NCBI RefSeq assembly: GCF_026619435.1
Contig: NZ_JAOVZQ010000001.1
Span: 2,797,501-2,861,500, forward strand
From: Hoeflea ulvae
Lineage (GTDB): Bacteria > Pseudomonadota > Alphaproteobacteria > Rhizobiales > Rhizobiaceae
DNA length: 64,000 nt
Direction of reading: 5' to 3'
The position numbers and the translations under genes were made by a program. Within the stretch, counting starts at the first letter, position 1. Every line of letters starts with the position of its first letter. Positions 35,848 to 47,141 of the stretch are shown piece after piece. The notes under the pieces are model-generated. The model searched no databases. It saw only the letters and a list, made by a program, of their open reading frames with translations, and had not been told where the DNA came from.

Positions 35848-35884
35848 ACCCAGAAACAGGTACTGTAAATACCTGTTTCTGGGT
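35848..35884. promoter_or_regulatory. 15-bp perfect inverted repeat between hflX and nnrS
   Basis: ACCCAGAAACAGGTA (35848-35862) and TACCTGTTTCTGGGT (35870-35884) pair perfectly around a seven-base loop. It lies 48 bp downstream of hflX (-) and about 90 bp upstream of nnrS (-). A transcript would fold into a very stable hairpin, so it may end hflX transcription, but there is no T-run on either strand. A protein-binding dyad for nnrS control is the alternative. Confidence 0.65.
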
Positions 35885-35932
35885 GAAGGTCAGAAAGCCT
35901 CGGAATTGAGCGGAAATTTGCGTCAGGAACGT

Positions 35933-37342
35933 CTAGAAATCGGCGTCCGGTTTCGGCCCGTTGCCCATGCGGCGATCAAGCTCGTCGGAATCAGATCCGG
36001 TGAATTCAGCCTCGATCAGCACCGAGCCGTCTTCCATGTCCTCGCGCTTGCTGACCCGGCCGCGCTGGTAGATCCATGGCACCAGGGTCATCTGATCCGG
36101 TGCAATGGTGACCGTGCGCGACACCAGCTTGCCGGAAATCACCGATTCGATGCGCGCCAGCAATTCGTCGATCCCCTCGCCGGTGACCGACGAGACGGCA
36201 ATGGCGTTCTCGGAATTTTCGGCCCTGACCTTGAGATCGGCGGCGGCTTCCTCGGGCAAAAGGTCGATCTTGTTCCAGACCTCGACCAGCTTCTGCTCGG
36301 CCCCCTCGCCGACGCCAAGGCTCTTCAGAATCGCCTCGACATCCTTGGCCTGTGCGGCGCGGTCCGGATCGGCCATGTCGCGCACATGCAGGATCAGGTC
36401 GGCTTCGATGACTTCCTCGAGCGTGGCGCGGAAAGCTGCGACCAGATGGGTCGGAAGGCTGGAGATGAAGCCCACCGTGTCGGACAGGATGACCATCTTG
36501 CCATGCGGCAGTTTCATCCGTCTCAGCGTCGGATCCAGCGTTGCAAACAACATGTCCTCGGCCAGCACCTCGGCGCCGGTGAGCCGGTTGAACAGCGTCG
36601 ACTTGCCGGCATTGGTATAGCCGACAAGCGCCACGATCGGGTGCGGCACCTTCTTGCGCTTGGCGCGGTGCAATTGCCTTGTGCGGCGGACCTGATCGAG
36701 CTCGCGTTCGAGCTTGATGATGCGTTCCTGCAATTGCCGCCGGTCGGCCTCGATCTGGGTTTCACCCGGACCGCCCATGAACCCGCCGCCGCCGCGCTGG
36801 CGTTCAAGGTGGGTCCAGCTGCGCACCAGTCGGCCCTTCTGATAATTCAGATGGGCAAGCTCGACCTGCAGCACGCCTTCCTTGGTGGAGGCGCGGCGGC
36901 CAAAGATTTCCAGAATCAGGCCGGTGCGGTCAATCACCTTGACCAGCCACTGCTCTTCGAGATTGCGCTGCTGCACCGGGGTGAGCGGGTGGTCGACAAT
37001 CACCAGATCGGCGCCGGACGACTCGATCAGCGCCTTGATCTCGAGCATCTTGCCCTTGCCGAACAGCGTTGAGGGCCGCGGTGACGAGATCGGGATGATC
37101 AGTGACTCGGCCACCTCAAGGTCGATCGCACCGGCCAGGCCGATCGCCTCTTCCATGCGGTGGGTGTCGGGGCGTTTGACCACTTCGCCACTGCCGGGCG
37201 CCGCATTGCGCGTGCGCAAGGTCGGAATGATCACAATTGCGCTGGTGACGCCGGACTTGCTGTCCGCGTCGGTGAAATTTCCGGTGCTATCTACAGTTTC
37301 TATGTGCGTTGTCCTGTCAGGCGCCGGTTGCGGCGTCCTCAT
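35933..37342 (-). CDS. hflX: ribosome-associated GTPase HflX
   Basis: A 469-aa GTPase that splits stalled 70S ribosomes. The N-terminal HflX domain contains NRTG-like ([11 protein letters not shown]) and [20 protein letters not shown] motifs, followed by a long helical linker and the G domain with G1 [13 protein letters not shown]3 DTVGF and G4 NKID. The start at 37342 overlaps hfq by 26 bases. The frame is open 25 codons further, inside hfq. hfq-hflX is a conserved pair. Confidence 0.94.
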   Translation of the reverse strand: MRTPQPAPDRTTHIETVDSTGNFTDADSKSGVTSAIVIIPTLRTRNAAPGSGEVVKRPDTHRMEEAIGLAGAIDLEVAESLIIPISSPRPSTLFGKGKMLEIKALIESSGADLVIVDHPLTPVQQRNLEEQWLVKVIDRTGLILEIFGRRASTKEGVLQVELAHLNYQKGRLVRSWTHLERQRGGGGFMGGPGETQIEADRRQLQERIIKLERELDQVRRTRQLHRAKRKKVPHPIVALVGYTNAGKSTLFNRLTGAEVLAEDMLFATLDPTLRRMKLPHGKMVILSDTVGFISSLPTHLVAAFRATLEEVIEADLILHVRDMADPDRAAQAKDVEAILKSLGVGEGAEQKLVEVWNKIDLLPEEAAADLKVRAENSENAIAVSSVTGEGIDELLARIESVISGKLVSRTVTIAPDQMTLVPWIYQRGRVSKREDMEDGSVLIEAEFTGSDSDELDRRMGNGPKPDADF

Positions 37343-37565
37343 TTTCAAACATCTGAACCGGTTGGCTCGGCATGATCGTGGAAATCGCATGCTTGTAGAC
37401 AAGCTGCGAATGACCATCGCGCCTCAGCAGGACGCAGAAATTGTCAAATGAGGTGACCACTCCGGTCAACTTCACTCCGTTGATCAAGAAGATCGTCAGC
37501 GAGATTTTCTGTTTCCGAACCGTATTGAGAAAAAGGTCCTGCAGATTTTGTGAACGTTCCGCCAT
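37317..37565 (-). CDS. hfq: RNA chaperone Hfq
   Basis: An 82-aa Sm-like protein with the standard Hfq sequence: [30 protein letters not shown] (Sm1) and [16 protein letters not shown] (Sm2). It forms a hexamer binding sRNAs and mRNAs. Its 3' end overlaps hflX, so the two share a transcript. About 287 bp separate it from trkH, containing the hfq promoter region. Confidence 0.97.
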   Translation of the reverse strand: MAERSQNLQDLFLNTVRKQKISLTIFLINGVKLTGVVTSFDNFCVLLRRDGHSQLVYKHAISTIMPSQPVQMFENEDAATGA

Positions 37566-37852
37566 TGCGCCTATTCATCCGTCTTTTTATTGCCTGCACA
37601 ATTGCAGGACGTTACCTCATTCATTCGGAGCTGACGAAACCCGCTTCCATGCAGGGCCGAGAAAGTCCTCGACCCCATAGCCTTCCGTAACGTCAACTTC
37701 CGAACACCCCAAAACCGTCTGACAGGCAGATTTGTTAGATTTGACCGCTGACGGAAATTCGCTCGCCCGAACAAAGCGCAGAAAATCATTGTTATGGTGT
37801 TTTGTAAACACTTGTTTTGACGCGCCAGACAATCAGGCCCGGCGGCCCGTGT
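37566..37852. other. hfq upstream region
   Basis: The stretch between trkH and hfq (both -) contains two short dyads: CCTGCA/TGCAGG at 37593-37608, about 30 bp upstream of hfq, and GTGTTT/AAACAC at 37797-37811. A TTTACA on the minus strand inside the second could serve as a -35. No RNA gene or coding frame stands out. Confidence 0.4.
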
Positions 37853-39322
37853 CTATCGGCTCATCCAGTAACGAATGTTCAAAACCGCAAACACCACCAT
37901 CACTTCAAGCCGTCCCAAAGTCATGGTCGCGATCGCCGCGAGCTTGGCCATGACCGGCAATGCCGCGATTTGCGGCCAGACCTGATTTCCCGGATCGGTG
38001 GCATAAGACGGCGGCACCAGGGCGTCATAGACCGGGCCGGCATTGGCGAAAAAGGCCACCGCCATGGTGATTCCGCCCTCGAAATTGGTCGCCGTCAGCG
38101 TCAGCGCCATCGCCGCCGCGGAGATGACCAGCAGCGACAGCGCGAAATAGGTCCAGATCGCCCGCATGCTCGGCTCGTCGATGATCTGGGACCCGAAGCG
38201 CAGATTGATGACGCTGCTGGGATAGATCAGCTGGTTGAGCTCGCGCCAGGAATGCGCCGCCATCGCGCCGATCCGGTAGATCTTGAAGCCGCCGGTGGTC
38301 GAATAGATGCCGCCGCCGACCACGACCACCACCAGCACGATGAGGTCGGGCCACAGCGCAATCACGCCGGGCCGGCTCTCGATGCCGCTGGTGGCAATCA
38401 GCGAGCTTGCGGCAAGCAGGCTTTCGGCGACGATCGGCCCGAGCGCGGCACCGCCGGAAATCGCCGACAGCCGTGCGGCAAAAAGCGTGGCGATGATGAT
38501 GACGGCGGCACTGATGATGACGACTTCCGGATTGCCGAGCAGAAAATGTTTCGGCGAACGCAGCAGGCGGCGGCGCCAGAACACGCTGACCGTGCCCAGC
38601 AGCAAGCCGGCGGTCAGCACCAGTTGCGCCATCGGCCCGGCATGGTTTTCCAGCGCGCCGTCGAAGGGAAGGAATCCGCCGGTGGCAATCGCCATCATCG
38701 ACAGCATCATGGCATAGGGTCCGGTCACACCGGTCAGCGCCAGCGCCACGAAGACGATGAAGGTCATCAGCATGTATTGCGCCAGCACCTGGCGGAAATC
38801 GCCGAGATCCACCGTCATCTCGCTGGACTGGCTGGTGATGATGCGGCGATCGCCCGCCGGAAGTCCGCCGAAGCCGCCGGGCGCCAGCACGTGAATGATC
38901 GACACCAGCGTCAGAAACCCGCCATACCACTCGATCGAGGCGCGCCAGAACAGCATGGCGCGCGGCGTGGTTTCGCGGATCATCATCGATGACCCGGAGG
39001 TGGTGAAGGCTGCCACGGCCTCGAACCAGGAATCGACCCAGCCCAGGCCGGTGAGTGTCTTGAACGAGACGGCGGCAATAACCGGAAGCAGCACCCAGAC
39101 GGCGACAAGCCCGAGATAGCCGGTCGCCCGGCCCAGCCTGCGTTCAAAGCCTGACACCGCGCCGAGCACCATCAGTGCCGCAAACACGCCCAGCGCCCCG
39201 ACCAGCAGCATCGACAGCGCCAGGTCGCGCATGCCGTCGGCAATGGCAAACAGCACGGCCGGAACGATCATCGCGAACAATCCCGCAACGGAAACGGCCA
39301 GGATGTGCAGCACGCCTAGCAT
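37853..39322 (-). CDS. trkH: potassium uptake protein TrkH
   Basis: A 489-aa integral membrane subunit of the Trk K+ uptake system. It has the four-fold MPM architecture with selectivity-filter-like segments (FTTSGSSMM, TGPYAMMLSMMAIATGGFLPF, TTGGFKIYRIG, NAGPVYDAL). It lies four bases after trkA and is therefore translated together with its NAD-binding regulatory partner. The minus-strand order is ntrX-trkA-trkH-hfq. Confidence 0.93.
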   Translation of the reverse strand: MLGVLHILAVSVAGLFAMIVPAVLFAIADGMRDLALSMLLVGALGVFAALMVLGAVSGFERRLGRATGYLGLVAVWVLLPVIAAVSFKTLTGLGWVDSWFEAVAAFTTSGSSMMIRETTPRAMLFWRASIEWYGGFLTLVSIIHVLAPGGFGGLPAGDRRIITSQSSEMTVDLGDFRQVLAQYMLMTFIVFVALALTGVTGPYAMMLSMMAIATGGFLPFDGALENHAGPMAQLVLTAGLLLGTVSVFWRRRLLRSPKHFLLGNPEVVIISAAVIIIATLFAARLSAISGGAALGPIVAESLLAASSLIATSGIESRPGVIALWPDLIVLVVVVVGGGIYSTTGGFKIYRIGAMAAHSWRELNQLIYPSSVINLRFGSQIIDEPSMRAIWTYFALSLLVISAAAMALTLTATNFEGGITMAVAFFANAGPVYDALVPPSYATDPGNQVWPQIAALPVMAKLAAIATMTLGRLEVMVVFAVLNIRYWMSR

Positions 39323-39326
39323 GGGC

Positions 39327-40703
39327 TTAGAAGAACTCCAGGCTTACCCGGAACATCTGCTCGACATGGCGCACCGATTCCAGCGCTGCAAACATCACCA
39401 CGCGGTCCTTGGCCTTGATCTTGAGCGATCCGTCGGGCCGCAGGACCTGCTTGTCGCGATAGATCGCACCGATCCGCACGCCGTCGGGCAGATCCAGATT
39501 GCGCAGCGGCTTGCCGACCAGCGGCGAAGTCTCCAGCGCTTCGGCCTCGATGACTTCGGCCGAGCCCTTCTGCACCGAATAGACCGCGCGGATGCGGCCG
39601 CGGCGGACATGCTGCAAAATGCGCGAAATCGTCACCGCGCGGGGGTTGATATGGGCGTCGATGCCGAGCGTCTTGGTGAACGACTGGTAGGACGGGTTGT
39701 TGATCAGCGCCAGATTGGCCTTGCAGCCCAGCCGCTTGGCCATCACCGACGACAGGATGTTGACCTGGTCGTCATTTGTCAGCGCCACCATCAGGTCGGC
39801 ATTCTGGATGTCGGCCTCGATCAGGATGTTCTGGTCCAGCGAGGAGCCGTTGAGCACCACGGTCCGAGACAGCGAATCGGCTATCACCACGGCGCGGTCG
39901 CGATCGGCCTCGATGATCTTCACCTTGGTCTTGGGCTGCCGTTCCTCGATCGCCGCGGCGACGTAATAGCCGATATTGCCGCCGCCGGAGATGACGATGC
40001 GGCCAGCCTCCTGCTCCTCGTGACCGAACAGACCCAGCGTGCGGCGGACATGGTCCTTGTCGCACACGACATAGGCCAGATCTCCGGTTTCGAGCTGGTC
40101 GGTGGAATGCGGCACGAACAGCTTGTCATGACGCCAGACGCCGACCACGGTGGCAAGCAGGTCGGGAAACAGTTCGCTCAGCTGCAACAGCGGCGTGTTG
40201 ACCACCGGGCAGTCCTCGAGACATTCGATGGCAACCATCGCCACCTTGTCGTCGGCAAAGCGCACGGCGTCGGTGGCGCCGGGCAGCGCAATGCGCCGCA
40301 GCACCATCTGGCCGACCTCGACCTCGGGCGAGATGATCACGTCAATGGGCATGTGGTCGCGCGAAAACAGATCCGCCCAGTGCGGCTTGAGATAGGACTG
40401 GGCGCGGATGCGGGCGATCTTGGTCGGCACGTTGAAGATCGAGTGCGCGACCTGGCACGCCACCATGTTGATTTCATCATAGAGCGTGACGGCAATGATC
40501 ATGTCGGCCTGGTCGGCGCCGGCCTGGGCCAGCACGTCGGGATGGGCGCCATGGCCGACATAGCTGCGCACGTCCAGCGTATCCCGGATCGCCTGCACAA
40601 GCGTGGCCGACGTATCGATGACCGACACATCATTGTCTTCCGCAGCGAGCCGCTCGGCAATGCCGTAGCCTACCCGTCCCGCACCGCAAATGATGACCTT
40701 CAT
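39327..40703 (-). CDS. trkA: Trk system potassium uptake regulator TrkA
   Basis: A 458-aa cytoplasmic protein made of two RCK units. Each has a Rossmann NAD-binding start (KVIICGAGRVGYGIAERLA at the N terminus; GRIVISGGGNIGYYVA about residue 235) and a TrkA-C subdomain. It gates TrkH. Its gene follows ntrX by 54 bp, the conserved ntrYX-trkA order of alphaproteobacteria. Confidence 0.95.
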   Translation of the reverse strand: MKVIICGAGRVGYGIAERLAAEDNDVSVIDTSATLVQAIRDTLDVRSYVGHGAHPDVLAQAGADQADMIIAVTLYDEINMVACQVAHSIFNVPTKIARIRAQSYLKPHWADLFSRDHMPIDVIISPEVEVGQMVLRRIALPGATDAVRFADDKVAMVAIECLEDCPVVNTPLLQLSELFPDLLATVVGVWRHDKLFVPHSTDQLETGDLAYVVCDKDHVRRTLGLFGHEEQEAGRIVISGGGNIGYYVAAAIEERQPKTKVKIIEADRDRAVVIADSLSRTVVLNGSSLDQNILIEADIQNADLMVALTNDDQVNILSSVMAKRLGCKANLALINNPSYQSFTKTLGIDAHINPRAVTISRILQHVRRGRIRAVYSVQKGSAEVIEAEALETSPLVGKPLRNLDLPDGVRIGAIYRDKQVLRPDGSLKIKAKDRVVMFAALESVRHVEQMFRVSLEFF

Positions 40704-40757
40704 TGCCGACCTCTCAAGAGCCTGTTCAAAGCCGCGACCGTGGCGGCTTGGCGGTGC

Positions 40758-42122
40758 TTATACGCCAAGCGATTTCAATTTGCGATGCAGTGCGGACCGC
40801 TCCATCCCCACAAATTCCGCGGTTCTGGAAATATTTCCGCCGAAGCGGTTGATCTGGGCGATCAGATAATCGCGCTCGAACATTTCCCGCGCCTCGCGCA
40901 GCGGCAGGGTCATGATGTGGTTGGAACCTGCGGCAGAGGTCTTGGGCAGCATGTCGGACACATCATCGGGCAGCATGTCGGCGCTGATCACCGTTTCCGG
41001 CCCGTCCGAGCGGGCCAGAATCATCAGCCGTTCCATGTAGTTGCGCAATTGTCTTATATTGCCGGGCCAGGTGTGGGCCTGGATCACCGCGAGCGCGTCA
41101 TCGCCGATGCGGCGGTTCCTGATACCTGCCTGCTCGGAGACCATCCGCATGAAGGTGTCGACCAGGAACGGGATGTCCTCGCGCCGTTCGCTCAATGAGG
41201 GAACCTTGACCGGAACCACCGCCAGCCGGTGATAGAGGTCCTCGCGGAATTCTCCGGCGGCGATGAGTTCCTCGAGATTGCGCGCCGTCGACGAGATGAT
41301 CCGCACATCGACCTTGACCCGCTTGGTGCCGCCGACCCGTTCGAACTGCTGGTCGACCAGCACCCGCAGGATCTTGCTCTGGGTGCCGCGCGGCATGTCG
41401 GCGACCTCGTCGAGATAGAGAATGCCGCCATGGGCTTCCTCGAGCGCGCCGACCTTGCGTTCATGGCTGGCCGCAGCCTCGGTGCCGAACAGCGCCACCT
41501 CCATGCGTTCGGGCGTGATCGCGGCGGCGTTGAGCACCACGAAGGGTCCGCCCGAGCGGGTGGATTTGCGGTGAATGAGCCGCGCCACCAGTTCCTTGCC
41601 CGAACCCGATGGCCCGAGAATCATCACCCGGGAATTGGTCGGCGCGATCTTGTCGATGCTCTGCTTGAGCTGCGAGACGGCAATCGAGGTGCCGATCAGT
41701 TCCACCGGATCGCCCGAGCGTTTCTTGAGTTCGGTGACTTCGCGCTTGAGCTTGGAGGTCTCGATCGCGCGTTCGGCAACCAGCAGCAGCCGGTCGGCCT
41801 TGAACGGTTTTTCGATGAAATCATAGGCGCCGCGGCGGATCGCTGAAACCGCGGTCTCGATGTTGCCGTGGCCCGAAATCATCACCACCGGCAGTTCGGG
41901 ATAGCGCGCCTTGATCTCGTCAAGCAGGGCCAGCCCGTCAAGGCGGCTGCCCTGCAGCCAGATATCGAGAAAGATCAGCCGCGGCACCCGGTCATTGATG
42001 GCCGCAAGAGCGGAATCGCTGTCGCCTGCGGTGCGGGTTTCGTGGCCTTCATCATCCAGAATGCCGGCAACGATCTCGCGAATGTCGGCCTCGTCGTCAA
42101 CGACCAGAATATCAGACGCCAT
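40758..42122 (-). CDS. ntrX: nitrogen regulation response regulator NtrX
   Basis: A 454-aa response regulator: receiver domain (DDEADIR, phosphorylated Asp in FLDIWLQG), AAA+ domain with Walker A GPSGSGKEL and Walker B LYLDEVAD, and a C-terminal Fis-type helix-turn-helix. The GAFTGA loop that contacts sigma-54 is missing (the region reads TEAAASHERKVGALEE), as is usual for alphaproteobacterial NtrX. ATG 42122 overlaps the ntrY end by 11 bases. Confidence 0.95.
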   Translation of the reverse strand: MASDILVVDDEADIREIVAGILDDEGHETRTAGDSDSALAAINDRVPRLIFLDIWLQGSRLDGLALLDEIKARYPELPVVMISGHGNIETAVSAIRRGAYDFIEKPFKADRLLLVAERAIETSKLKREVTELKKRSGDPVELIGTSIAVSQLKQSIDKIAPTNSRVMILGPSGSGKELVARLIHRKSTRSGGPFVVLNAAAITPERMEVALFGTEAAASHERKVGALEEAHGGILYLDEVADMPRGTQSKILRVLVDQQFERVGGTKRVKVDVRIISSTARNLEELIAAGEFREDLYHRLAVVPVKVPSLSERREDIPFLVDTFMRMVSEQAGIRNRRIGDDALAVIQAHTWPGNIRQLRNYMERLMILARSDGPETVISADMLPDDVSDMLPKTSAAGSNHIMTLPLREAREMFERDYLIAQINRFGGNISRTAEFVGMERSALHRKLKSLGV

Positions 42123-44409
42123 CTGCCGGTTCCTTTGCTGTGTCATCTTCTGTGGTGGTCTGCTCGGGCCCCTCCACCGGGAGGCGGACGGTGATCATCG
42201 CGCCGCGGCCACCATCAATGTCTGCAGGCGCATCGCGCAACTGAATCGCGCCGCCATGATCATCGATGATCTTCTTGACGATGGCGAGACCAAGGCCGGT
42301 GCCCTTGTCGCGCATCGTCATATAGGGCTCGAGCAGCCGGTGACGGTTTTCCGCCGGCAGGCCGCGGCCATTGTCGATGATGTCGACGACATAATCGCGG
42401 CCATCCTCGGAGCGGTTGGCCCGCACGATGATGGTCTTGCCGTCGCGCTCGGCGTCGGGCGGAACGGAATCAATGGCTTCCGTGGCGTTCTTGATCAGAT
42501 TGGCGAATGCCTGTCCGAGCATGCGCGCATCGAACTCGCCCTCCATCGGGGTCTCGGGGAACTCGTTGATGAACTGGATGTCGTTGCGGCTCACCTCGCG
42601 CAGGAACGCCGCGTCCTTGAGAATGTCGCGCAGGTCGCCGCGCGCCTTGGACGGCTTCGGCATGCGGGCGAAGGAGGAAAACTCGTCGACCATGCGGCCG
42701 ATGTCCTCGACCTGGCGGATGATGGTGTCGGTGCACTGGTCGAAGATAGCCCGGTCGTCATCGGGTATCTGCCTTCCATAGCGGCGGCGAATGCGCTCGG
42801 CCGAAAGCTGGATCGGGGTCAGCGGATTCTTGATCTCGTGGGCAATGCGGCGGGCCACATCGGCCCAGGCGGTGGAGCGCTGGGCGATCACCAGGTCGGT
42901 GATGTCGTCGAGCGTGACGACGAAGGATTCCAGCCGGTCATGGGTCTGTTCCCTCGTGACCTTGACGTTGAGGGTGCGTTCCTTGCCGTTGCGGTTGATG
43001 GTGACCTGGCCGGTGGCATCGATCCATGGCCGCATGCCGGCTTCGGCCATCACGGTTTCGAATTCCGGCGCGATCTCGGCAAAGTTGCGGTCGATCAGAT
43101 CATCCTCGCCATTGCCCAGAATCTCGCGGGCCGAGCGGTTGGCGATGGTCACCGCCCCCTGGTGGTCGACGCCGACAACGCCGGCCGACACACCCGAAAG
43201 CACGGCCTCGGTGAAGCGGCGGCGGTTGTCGATCTGGTCCTTGGCCGAGAGGATTTCATCGCGCTGGGTGCGGATCTGCACGATCATGTTGTTGAAGGTC
43301 TGCGCCAGCGAACCGACATCGCCGTCGGACGCATGCACAGGCACCACCACGTCGAGATTGCCGCTGGCGACATCGTCGGAGGCGCCGATCAGCACCCGGA
43401 TCGGCCGCACCAGCCGGTCGGCCACGGCAATCGCGGTCCAGATCGCCGCCAGCAGCACGATCAGCGCGAAGCCGAGATAGAGAATGCCGAACGCCAGTTG
43501 CAGGGACGCCCGCCCCTGCTCCAGGGTCTGGTATTCCTTGGTGGCTTCCTCCATCAGCCGCATCGAGCGCATGACTTCGGGGTCGACCACGCGGACGGTG
43601 TAGAGCAGCGTTCCGCCGATCTGCTGCAGCGGCATCAGCGCGCCGACCAGATTGGTGACGCCGGGCGGAATCAGCGTCGGCTGGCCCTTGACCGCATCCT
43701 TGAGCGCCTGCTCGGGCACTGCCGGCAAGGGCCGCTCGGTTTCGATGTCGGCCTGCAGGATGGTGCTGCCATCCTCGCGCACCAGGAACGCGCCGAGAAG
43801 CCCGCGGCCGATTGCCTGCCGGGTCATGAACTGCTCGAAACCGACGCGGTCGAGGCTGTAGAGCGTGCGCGCATTGTCCAGATCATTGGCCATCGACACC
43901 GTCTGGCCTTGCAAAAACCGTGCGTTTTCCAGCACATAGGCCTGCGCCACCGACAGGGACGAGTTGACGATTGACTTGGTTCGAATGGAAAACCAGCGAT
44001 CAAGACCGACATCAAGCGTGATCGAGGCGACGATGGCGACCAGGATGGCGGGCACGATCGCGACGATCGAGAACAGCGCGACGATTCGGATGTGAAGCTT
44101 GGCCGCTGCCTTGCCCCGGCGCCGGGCCTTGAACAGCGAGTAGATCTCGACAACCACCAGCGTCACCAGCCCGATGACGAAGAACAGGTTGACCACCACG
44201 GCGCCGTAGACGACCTGGTCGACCGGCTCGATCGGCGTCAGTCCGAGCAGGATCGAAAACGAGATCAGGGCGCTCAAAAACGCCGAAATGACCAAGGCGA
44301 TGCCCGGCAGCGTGAACAGGTTGCGCCGCTGCGTGGCCTCCTGCCCGGCATCCGCCACTGGTGCTTTCGCCGGCAGATCCGGTGCTGCGTTGATGGCCGT
44401 CTGTTCCAT
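42112..44409 (-). CDS. ntrY: sensor histidine kinase NtrY
   Basis: A 765-aa membrane sensor kinase. It has N-terminal transmembrane helices, an extracytoplasmic region, a HAMP domain, PAS, HisKA with the phosphorylatable His in [16 protein letters not shown], and an ATPase domain (NLIKNATEAI, IDNGRGLP, GTGLGLAIVKKI). It phosphorylates NtrX and responds to nitrogen and redox status in relatives. The start is ATG 44409; the frame is open 25 codons upstream. ntrX overlaps its end. Confidence 0.94.
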   Translation of the reverse strand: MEQTAINAAPDLPAKAPVADAGQEATQRRNLFTLPGIALVISAFLSALISFSILLGLTPIEPVDQVVYGAVVVNLFFVIGLVTLVVVEIYSLFKARRRGKAAAKLHIRIVALFSIVAIVPAILVAIVASITLDVGLDRWFSIRTKSIVNSSLSVAQAYVLENARFLQGQTVSMANDLDNARTLYSLDRVGFEQFMTRQAIGRGLLGAFLVREDGSTILQADIETERPLPAVPEQALKDAVKGQPTLIPPGVTNLVGALMPLQQIGGTLLYTVRVVDPEVMRSMRLMEEATKEYQTLEQGRASLQLAFGILYLGFALIVLLAAIWTAIAVADRLVRPIRVLIGASDDVASGNLDVVVPVHASDGDVGSLAQTFNNMIVQIRTQRDEILSAKDQIDNRRRFTEAVLSGVSAGVVGVDHQGAVTIANRSAREILGNGEDDLIDRNFAEIAPEFETVMAEAGMRPWIDATGQVTINRNGKERTLNVKVTREQTHDRLESFVVTLDDITDLVIAQRSTAWADVARRIAHEIKNPLTPIQLSAERIRRRYGRQIPDDDRAIFDQCTDTIIRQVEDIGRMVDEFSSFARMPKPSKARGDLRDILKDAAFLREVSRNDIQFINEFPETPMEGEFDARMLGQAFANLIKNATEAIDSVPPDAERDGKTIIVRANRSEDGRDYVVDIIDNGRGLPAENRHRLLEPYMTMRDKGTGLGLAIVKKIIDDHGGAIQLRDAPADIDGGRGAMITVRLPVEGPEQTTTEDDTAKEPADGV

Positions 44410-44519
44410 GCCGCTCCATTGTCGCCGGGACGCTATCGTTGCGAACATGCAACATATTGTGGCGAAAATGCAACTTTCGGCCAAGATGTGTCAAGCGTGA
44501 TGACGGGCCTGGAGTTTTC

Positions 44520-45973
<1,454 letters not shown>

Positions 45974-45977
45974 CGGT

Positions 45978-47141
45978 TCAGTCCTTTTGGCCGGTCGCGC
46001 TGTCACTGGTTGACGGCAGCGGCTTGATTGGCCGGCCGTCGGGCGAGACCGGCATCAGAATTCGGAAAGTGGTTTTGCGGCTTTGGCTGTCACATTCAAC
46101 GATACCGCCATGGCCGCCGACGATCTTGGCGACCAGAGCCAGTCCCAGGCCGGAGCCGTTGGTCTTGGTGGTGATGAAGGGATCGAACAGATGCGGCACC
46201 AGATCGGCGGGCACGCCCGGTCCGTTGTCCTGCACGCAGAATTCCAGCGGCAGCGAGACCTTTTCGCGGGTGCCGGCGACCGACAGCTTGATGCCGGGCC
46301 GGTAGGCGGTGGTCAGAACGATTTCGCCATTGGGATCGTCACCGATTGATTCGGCCGCGTTCTTGACCAGGTTCAAAAACACCTGAACAAGCTGGTCGCG
46401 GTTGGCGTAGACCGAAGGCAGCGACGGATCATAGAGCTCTGAAAACTTGATCCGGCGGGCAAATCCGGCCTTGGCGATCGCCTTGACGTGGTCGAGCACG
46501 GAATGGATGTTGACCGGCACCCGGTCCACCGGACGCTCGTCGGAAAAGATCTCCATGCGGTCGACCAGCGACACGATCCGGTCGGTCTCGTCGCGGATCA
46601 GCCGGGTCAGGGCGCGGTCGTCGTCGCCCACCGACATTTCCAGCAATTGCGCCGCACCGCGGATGCCCGACAGCGGGTTCTTGATTTCATGGGCCAGCAT
46701 CGAGGCCAGACCGGTGACCGAGCGGGCTGCGGCGCGATGGGTCAACTGGCGGTCGATCTTGTCGGCCATCGAGCGTTCCTGGAACACGACGACGACATTG
46801 CCCGGCAAGCCGGAGACCGGCGCCACATAGAGGTCGACCAGCTTGTCGCTGCCCAGCCGCGGCGAACTCAGGTCGACGCGGTATTCATTGACCCCGGCGC
46901 GGCGCTCGCGGACCTGGTCGATCAGCTCGAGCAGCGGGCTGCCGAACGGTATGAACGTGTCGATCTTGTGCCGGGCGAGATGCGATGCGCTGGCAGCAAA
47001 GAACGCTTCCGCCTCCCAGTTTGCAAAGCAGACGACGCTGTCGCCATCGACCATGATCACCGGATGCTGGATGGCGTTGAGCACCATGATGGCGGTGTCC
47101 GCATCCGCGCCACCGATCTGGCTGGCCAGTATGTCACTCAC
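45978..47141 (-). CDS. ntrB: nitrogen regulation sensor kinase NtrB
   Basis: A 387-aa cytoplasmic two-component kinase: PAS domain near the start ([24 protein letters not shown]), HisKA with His in [22 protein letters not shown], and ATPase motifs [18 protein letters not shown] and [12 protein letters not shown]. With GlnB it controls NtrC phosphorylation. It overlaps dusB by four bases (ATGA) and lies four bases before the broken ntrC, so the kinase is intact although its partner gene is not. Confidence 0.95.
   Translation of the reverse strand: MSDILASQIGGADADTAIMVLNAIQHPVIMVDGDSVVCFANWEAEAFFAASASHLARHKIDTFIPFGSPLLELIDQVRERRAGVNEYRVDLSSPRLGSDKLVDLYVAPVSGLPGNVVVVFQERSMADKIDRQLTHRAAARSVTGLASMLAHEIKNPLSGIRGAAQLLEMSVGDDDRALTRLIRDETDRIVSLVDRMEIFSDERPVDRVPVNIHSVLDHVKAIAKAGFARRIKFSELYDPSLPSVYANRDQLVQVFLNLVKNAAESIGDDPNGEIVLTTAYRPGIKLSVAGTREKVSLPLEFCVQDNGPGVPADLVPHLFDPFITTKTNGSGLGLALVAKIVGGHGGIVECDSQSRKTTFRILMPVSPDGRPIKPLPSTSDSATGQKD

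Noticed and set aside
35760..35932. FNR/NnrR box upstream of nnrS
   Set aside because: I found no TTGAT-N4-ATCAA-like site in this interval, only the two unrelated dyads.
39231..41198. 655-codon plus-strand frame across trkH/trkA/ntrX
   Set aside because: Antisense to three conserved genes whose domains are unambiguous; the translation shows no recognisable motifs.
40758..42122. loss of the GAFTGA loop in ntrX as damage
   Set aside because: Alphaproteobacterial NtrX proteins normally lack GAFTGA, so this is a family trait and not decay.
41911..43974. 687-codon plus-strand frame opposite ntrY
   Set aside because: Shadow of the ntrY/ntrX coding strand; no start site, motif or conserved composition.
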